A stretch of 10,000 bases of DNA, taken from Asticcacaulis sp. Its GTDB lineage: Bacteria; Pseudomonadota; Alphaproteobacteria; Caulobacterales; Caulobacteraceae. The stretch covers positions 1 to 10,000 of the forward strand of contig NZ_JAIWNX010000110.1 in NCBI RefSeq assembly GCF_020217185.1. Reading direction: 5' to 3'. Position 1 is the first letter of the stretch. Every line of letters starts with the position of its first letter. The notes below the pieces were generated by a model. The model saw nothing but the letters and a program-made list of their open reading frames with translations. It did not search any database and was not told the origin of the DNA. Below, piece by piece: positions 6,455 to 10,000 of this stretch. Made by a program: the position numbers and the translations under genes.

Positions 6455-7849
6455 ATGCTTTCCGTCCTCGATATGTTCAAGATCGGCATTGGCCCCTCCT
6501 CCTCGCACACGGTGGGGCCGATGCGCATTACGCGCCGCGCCCTGACCGAGGCGAAGACGGCGGGGGTGCTCGATCAGGCGGCGCGCGTGCGCGTGGAGCT
6601 TCAGGGCTCACTGGCCCTGACCGGCATTGGCCACGGCTCGGACAAGGCGGCGGTGCTGGGACTGTTGGGAGCCGAGCCGGATCAGGTCGATCCCGACTGG
6701 GCCGATGCCACCTATGAAGCGCTGAAAACCGCCCCAGAGATTTCGCTGTTTGGCGGCCCGACGATTGGCTTTGATTACCGCCGCGATATCGACTTTCGCG
6801 GCGACATCACGCCGCGCCTGCACCCCAATGGCATGAGCGTGCGCCTGTACGATGCGGCGGGTGTCGAAGTGTTTGAGCGCACCCTCTATTCGACCGGTGG
6901 CGGCTTTATCGCCTCAGCGGCGCAACTGTCGGCTCCGGCGCAAAACGACCGCATCAGTGTGGGTCAGAAGGCGGCCTTACCCTTAACTTCGGGGGCCGAA
7001 TTGCTGCACCTGTGTGCGCAACATAATCTCAACATCTATGACGTTGTGCTGGCCAATGAAGACGCCCGCCGCCCGCGCGCCGAAACCGATGCCGGGTTGA
7101 AACGCATCTGGGAGGTGATGGATTCAGGCATCAACCGCGGTCTGAAAACCAGTGGCATCCTGCCGGGTGGCCTCAGCGTTCAGCGCCGCGCGCCGCGCCT
7201 GTTTGAGACGCTGAAAACCGAAGCGCACAATCAGGAATCCGAGCGCCTTTTCGACTGGCTGAACGTCTTTGCCATGGCCATCAATGAAGAAAATGCCGCC
7301 GGCGGGCGCGTCGTCACGGCCCCCACCAATGGCGCAGCGGGCATTATCCCGGCTCTGATCCGCTACTACTGCGCCTTTGAGGGCTGGAGCGAGGCCGACA
7401 CGCGCTCGGACGGCAAGATCGGGCGCTTTCTGCTCACCGCCGCCGGGATCGGCATGATCTATAAGCAGCGCGCTTCGCTGTCCGGAGCCGAGATGGGGTG
7501 TCAGGGCGAGGTCGGCGTCGCCTGTTCGATGGGGGCGGCGGGCCTCAGCGCCGTCTGGGGCGGCAGCGCCCCTCAGATCGAGCACGCCGCCGAAATCGGC
7601 ATGGAGCACAATCTGGGCCTGACCTGCGATCCGGTCGGCGGGCTGGTGCAGATCCCGTGCATCGAACGCAACGCCATCGGCGCGGTGAAGGCCGCCAATG
7701 CCGCGCGCCTCTCCCTGCGCGACGAAGGCCCGCACAAGGTGACGCTGGATCAGGTGATCGAAACCATGCGCCAGACCGGCCTCGACATGTCGTCGAAGTA
7801 CAAGGAAACCTCGCAAGGCGGCCTGGCCGTCAATGTGGTGGAGTGTTAG
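6455..7849 (+). CDS. sdaA: L-serine ammonia-lyase (L-serine dehydratase), iron-sulfur type, single chain
   Basis: This enzyme deaminates L-serine to pyruvate and ammonia in the cytoplasm using a [4Fe-4S] cluster rather than PLP. The product has 464 residues, close to the roughly 455 of single-chain bacterial forms. The N-terminal beta domain begins [20 protein letters not shown] (3-22), the family signature. The C-terminal alpha domain contains [20 protein letters not shown] (278-297). Cluster cysteines are C349 (GCQGEVG), C391 (TCDPVGG) and C402 (PCIERN). The chain ends in VVEC, C464. As I recall, the Legionella enzyme ligands are C343, C385 and C396 plus terminal C458. All four here are offset by exactly six, so the tail-in-mouth cysteine is conserved. 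The ATG at 6455 is chosen because it gives the normal family N-terminus. The frame is open further upstream, to an ATG at 6239, but that stretch is antisense to the divergent gene. The local ribosome binding site is weak. Confidence 0.96.
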   Translation: MLSVLDMFKIGIGPSSSHTVGPMRITRRALTEAKTAGVLDQAARVRVELQGSLALTGIGHGSDKAAVLGLLGAEPDQVDPDWADATYEALKTAPEISLFGGPTIGFDYRRDIDFRGDITPRLHPNGMSVRLYDAAGVEVFERTLYSTGGGFIASAAQLSAPAQNDRISVGQKAALPLTSGAELLHLCAQHNLNIYDVVLANEDARRPRAETDAGLKRIWEVMDSGINRGLKTSGILPGGLSVQRRAPRLFETLKTEAHNQESERLFDWLNVFAMAINEENAAGGRVVTAPTNGAAGIIPALIRYYCAFEGWSEADTRSDGKIGRFLLTAAGIGMIYKQRASLSGAEMGCQGEVGVACSMGAAGLSAVWGGSAPQIEHAAEIGMEHNLGLTCDPVGGLVQIPCIERNAIGAVKAANAARLSLRDEGPHKVTLDQVIETMRQTGLDMSSKYKETSQGGLAVNVVEC

Positions 7850-7855
7850 GGCGAA

Positions 7856-8081
7856 GAGGATTTTAGGTGGAAACGTGTTTCCAGCTCCTCCTCTGATTTC
7901 AGGGGAGGTGGATTTGACGCCGCTCAGGCGTCAAAGACGGTGGGATTAAATACCGCTGCTTTAACCCCACCCGGCCCTTCGGGCCACCGGCACCGGCCGC
8001 CCGGCTCCCCTGAAACGAAGTTCGGCGAAGCCAAATCAGGGGAGGTGCTAAAGCGCGAAGCCGTTTCCACCTAAAATCATC
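7856..8081 (+). repeat. MITE-like structured intergenic repeat, copy 1
   Basis: This 226-bp element fills the gap between sdaA and the convergent small gene. Its ends form an inverted repeat matching at 19 of 20 positions (7856-7875 against 8062-8081), with the core GATTTTAGGTGGAAACG exact. Inside are serial hairpins: CCTCCTCTGA/TCAGGGGAGG (near 7886-7908), TTTGACGCC/GGCGTCAAA (about 7912-7935), GGTGGG-ATTAAA with TTTAACCCCACC (7939-7972), GGCCC-TTC-GGGCC (7973-7985), and CTCCCCTGA/TCAGGGGAG further right. A second copy in the same orientation lies at 9532-9749. There is no open reading frame of note, so it is a non-autonomous element. No clear target-site duplication was seen. Confidence 0.85.
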
Positions 8082-8086
8082 CTACT

Positions 8087-8515
8087 CTAGTTTTTCAGCG
8101 GCATCCGTTTCAGGCAATCATTCAGGCGCGGCGTCAGGGTGTCGCTGTCCACCTTGCCTAACTCTGTCTTGACGGCGGGGGTCGCCACAGCGGCGAAGAC
8201 AAAGCGTTCGGTGTGACCTTCGGCGATCTTGATGGCCGCATCGGCTTCGCTGAGCGACTTTTTAGCAGCCTCCAGCCCCTCGGTCGAAAGGTTGGGTGAG
8301 CGTTCGATACGCACGATCAGGCTGTCCATGATGTCGTACTGACGATCGCGCAGCACTTCGGCAATGGCGCGGCATTCGCTGGCCTCGGCGGCGCTCAGCG
8401 GCCTCGCTTCGGTCGTCGGTTCAGGCGATTGAGAGGCCGTCTGCGCCGCAGCAACGCCCATCAGCAGCCCCGTCAGGCCCATCCCTATCGCGGTCGCGTG
8501 ACGCACAAGGCTCAT
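8087..8515 (-). CDS. Small secreted protein of unknown function
   Basis: The product has 142 residues and I do not recognise its family. Residues 1-24 are a Sec signal peptide (basic start MSLVRH, hydrophobic core, VAAA-Q cleavage). A Ser/Pro/Thr-rich linker (25-40) leads into a predicted mostly helical domain of about 100 residues rich in Ala, Glu and Lys. The mature part has just two cysteines (C48 and C134), which could form a disulfide in the periplasm. The ATG at 8515-8513 has GGGGAG four bases upstream, slightly close. The gene lies 50 bp downstream of the alpha/beta hydrolase gene on the same strand, so the two may be cotranscribed, although a GCCGAT/ATCGGC hairpin (8540-8554) lies in the gap. 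Its stop is 5 bp from the edge of repeat copy 1. The coding call rests on the signal peptide, the ribosome binding site and the length. Confidence 0.78.
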   Translation of the reverse strand: MSLVRHATAIGMGLTGLLMGVAAAQTASQSPEPTTEARPLSAAEASECRAIAEVLRDRQYDIMDSLIVRIERSPNLSTEGLEAAKKSLSEADAAIKIAEGHTERFVFAAVATPAVKTELGKVDSDTLTPRLNDCLKRMPLKN

Positions 8516-8565
8516 GAAACTCCCCGGTTAATGAGGGATGCCGATAGCATCGGCGCGCGGCCCAA

Positions 8566-9456
8566 TTATGGCACGGTGACATAGCCCCTGTCGATCAGCC
8601 AGTCCGACAACCGCGCGGGCCAGTCCTTGACCGCGCGCAGGTTCGAGCGCTCGCCCATATTGAAGGCATGACCACCGGCCGCCAGTATGTGCGTTTCGAC
8701 CGGCACGTCCGGCCAGGCCGCATAGAGCCGCGACAGACGGTCCAGCACCGCCACCGGCCCGCGATCATCGTGCGCCGTCAGGAAGAAGGCCGGGGGTGGT
8801 GCCGTCTCAAAGCGCTCCGGCACGCCCAAAGGCCCCGGATAGACCTCGATGATAAAGTCCGGACGCGCACTCAGGCGATCCACCGGGTCGGCCGCCGTTG
8901 CTTCCCCGTCAAACCCCGCAAAGGCCGTCATGTGCACCAGCTCGCCCCCGGCGGAAAAGGCCATCACACCGATGCGTTTGATACCATATTCGGCGGCGTG
9001 GGCGCGCACCCAGCGCACGGCCCGCCTCAGATCTGCCGCGCCGTGGATGGCGATGTCATAATCCGCTTTCGGGTTATCACTTTCGCGCCCCAGTCGGTAT
9101 TTCAGCGCAAAGGCCGTCACGCCTTGCACCTGAAGAAAGCGCGACGGTTTCAGCCCTTCGGAATTGAAGACGAGGTTTTCGTGCCCCCCGCCCGGCAGGA
9201 CGATGATGGCCGTGCCGCTGTTGCGGGCGGGGTCAGCACGAAACACGGTCAGGGACGGATTATTGACGCCCCGCACCCACCAGTCGCCGGATGTTTCGGG
9301 CACGTCGCGCAAGGCCTCAAAGCCCGGTGCGCCCTTGTCCCACAGGGGGATAACGACACCCGCCTTTTGAGGGATCGTTTCTGCCGCCAGCGCGGGCGAC
9401 AGGCTCAAAACCGCGACTACACAGGCCAGCATTTGGGCGACAAAACAGGCGCGCAT
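8566..9456 (-). CDS. Secreted alpha/beta hydrolase, esterase / acetylxylan-esterase-like
   Basis: The product has 296 residues. The signal peptide covers about 1-25 (hydrophobic core, then ALAAE), so export to the periplasm is expected. The segment PLWDKGAPG (37-45) is typical of the sugar-ester esterase group of alpha/beta hydrolases. LPGGGHENL (87-95) is the oxyanion-hole region. The nucleophile elbow is MAFSAGG, with Ser168; Ala replaces the usual first Gly of GxSxG. The acid is probably in HDDRGPV (229-235) and the base is His263 in GGHAFNMG. The substrate is likely an acylated sugar or similar ester, by family analogy only. Two in-frame ATGs are available. The first (9462) directly abuts the AAGGGAGG ribosome binding site with no spacing, while the second (9456) is six bases away, so 9456 is chosen. 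The gene lies upstream of the small secreted-protein gene on the same strand, and the pair is bracketed by the two repeats. Confidence 0.88.
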   Translation of the reverse strand: MRACFVAQMLACVVAVLSLSPALAAETIPQKAGVVIPLWDKGAPGFEALRDVPETSGDWWVRGVNNPSLTVFRADPARNSGTAIIVLPGGGHENLVFNSEGLKPSRFLQVQGVTAFALKYRLGRESDNPKADYDIAIHGAADLRRAVRWVRAHAAEYGIKRIGVMAFSAGGELVHMTAFAGFDGEATAADPVDRLSARPDFIIEVYPGPLGVPERFETAPPPAFFLTAHDDRGPVAVLDRLSRLYAAWPDVPVETHILAAGGHAFNMGERSNLRAVKDWPARLSDWLIDRGYVTVP

Positions 9457-9531
9457 GATCATCCTCCCTTATGTTTTGGAAGGAGATTAAAGCAGCTCAG
9501 TAAAAAGGGGAAACGTGTTTTTAGACGTTAG

Positions 9532-9749
9532 GACTTTTGATGGAAACATCAAACAAGCGCCTCCCCTGATTTCAGGGGTATAGCGCAGCGAAAGTATAGC
9601 TTTCGCAAGCGATGGGATTTGACGCCGCTCAGGCGTCAAAGACGGTGGGGTTAACACCACGGCTTTAACCCCACCCGGCGCTACGCGCCACCCTCCCCTG
9701 AAATCAGGGGAGGTGCTATGGCGCTATGCCGTTTCCACCTAAAATCATC
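9532..9749 (+). repeat. MITE-like structured intergenic repeat, copy 2
   Basis: This is a second, diverged copy of the element at 7856-8081, in the same orientation. A 35-base block (9615-9649) is identical to 7910-7944, and an 18-base block (9662-9679) is identical to 7958-7975. The right end (GTTTCCACCTAAAATCATC, 9731-9749) is identical to that of copy 1. The left end (9532-9547) matches the expected terminal repeat at only 13 of 16 positions. The true left edge may be further out, because GGAAACGTGTTT at 9509-9520 matches copy 1 at 7869-7880; the bases between would then be an insertion. Internal hairpins include GCGAAAG-TATAG-CTTTCGC (9588-9606), GGCGC-TAC-GCGCC (9677-9689) and CCTCCCCTGA-AA-TCAGGGGAGG (about 9692-9713). 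With flanking spacer it accounts for the gene-free stretch from 9457 to 9754. Confidence 0.83.
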
Positions 9750-9754
9750 TCGTT

Positions 9755-10000
9755 CTACAACGCCGTGGTGGCCGCCGCTTCGACCGTGTAGTCCGCCGCT
9801 ACGCGCAACTCACGCAAGGGGCGCACAATATCAATCGACTGCTGATACAGCGGATGGTCCTTATAGGCGCGCAAGGCCGTCACATCGGCAAATTCGCCAT
9901 AGACCACGACTTCGATATCGTTGCCGAGCTGATCGACCTTTTCATTAAAGGCGACCTCCAGCTTCTGGGCGTGCGGGATCTGCGTCAGCAGGGACAGGCC
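9755..10000 (-). CDS. Dabb-domain (stress-responsive A/B barrel) protein, C-terminal 81 residues
   Basis: An open minus-strand frame enters from the right edge and ends at TAG (9757-9755). The visible residues read as the C-terminal half to three quarters of a Dabb (PF07876) ferredoxin-like barrel. A central beta strand, DIEVVVYGEFAD, is followed by the helix segment ALRAYKDHPLYQQSIDIVRPL and a closing strand RVAADYTVEA. The AY..HP...........R pattern is typical of the family. These are small cytoplasmic dimeric barrels, mostly of unknown function, some acting on polyketide-like or other hydrophobic ligands. The start, full length and regulation lie outside the window. The stop codon is 6 bp beyond the edge of repeat copy 2. 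Confidence 0.82.
   Translation of the reverse strand, partial: GLSLLTQIPHAQKLEVAFNEKVDQLGNDIEVVVYGEFADVTALRAYKDHPLYQQSIDIVRPLRELRVAADYTVEAAATTAL

Noticed and set aside
7124..7816. Minus-strand open frame of 230 codons inside sdaA
   Set aside because: It is antisense to the conserved C-terminal domain of SdaA and is explained by high GC content.
7856..8081. CRISPR array or coding insertion sequence
   Set aside because: There are no regularly spaced repeats with unique spacers and no transposase frame; the structure is nested hairpins with terminal inverted repeats.
9718..9948. Plus-strand open frame of 76 codons at the right end
   Set aside because: It is antisense to the Dabb-domain reading frame and starts inside repeat copy 2.

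Overview
The window looks like chromosomal DNA from a high-GC alphaproteobacterium. The gene content (a secreted GH97 glucosidase with a LacI regulator, secreted esterases and an iron-sulfur serine dehydratase) and the AGGGAGG-type ribosome binding sites suggest Caulobacteraceae, possibly Asticcacaulis. That placement is inference from style, not a database match. I see no phage, plasmid, CRISPR, tRNA or rRNA signature.

Left part (1-4313, all minus strand): a carbohydrate-utilisation cluster. A LacI-family repressor gene (3294-4313) lies upstream of a GH97 glucosidase gene (860-2977), followed 2 bp later by a secreted esterase-D-like hydrolase gene that runs off the left edge (1-857). The 316 bp between lacI and GH97 hold two copies of a 14-bp palindrome with a central CG, spaced 32 bp centre to centre. 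They are the obvious operators for the adjacent LacI protein. The same gap holds an intrinsic-terminator-like hairpin that points the opposite way to every annotated gene here.

Middle (4363-7849): a GT-C-type membrane glycosyltransferase with a C-terminal Ig-like domain (minus strand) is divergent from sdaA, the [4Fe-4S] L-serine ammonia-lyase (plus strand). Their 115-bp shared upstream region has a candidate promoter for each gene and an 8-bp perfect inverted repeat that brackets the sdaA promoter candidate.

Right part (7850-10000): two direct copies of a roughly 220-bp hairpin-rich, MITE-like repeat bracket a small secreted protein of unknown function and a secreted alpha/beta hydrolase, both on the minus strand. 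The C-terminal 81 residues of a Dabb-domain (stress-responsive A/B barrel) protein fill the right edge.

Most of the window is ordinary metabolic chromosome. The least explained elements are the duplicated structured repeat, which shows a compensatory stem change between copies, and the orphan plus-strand terminator beside the GH97 operators.
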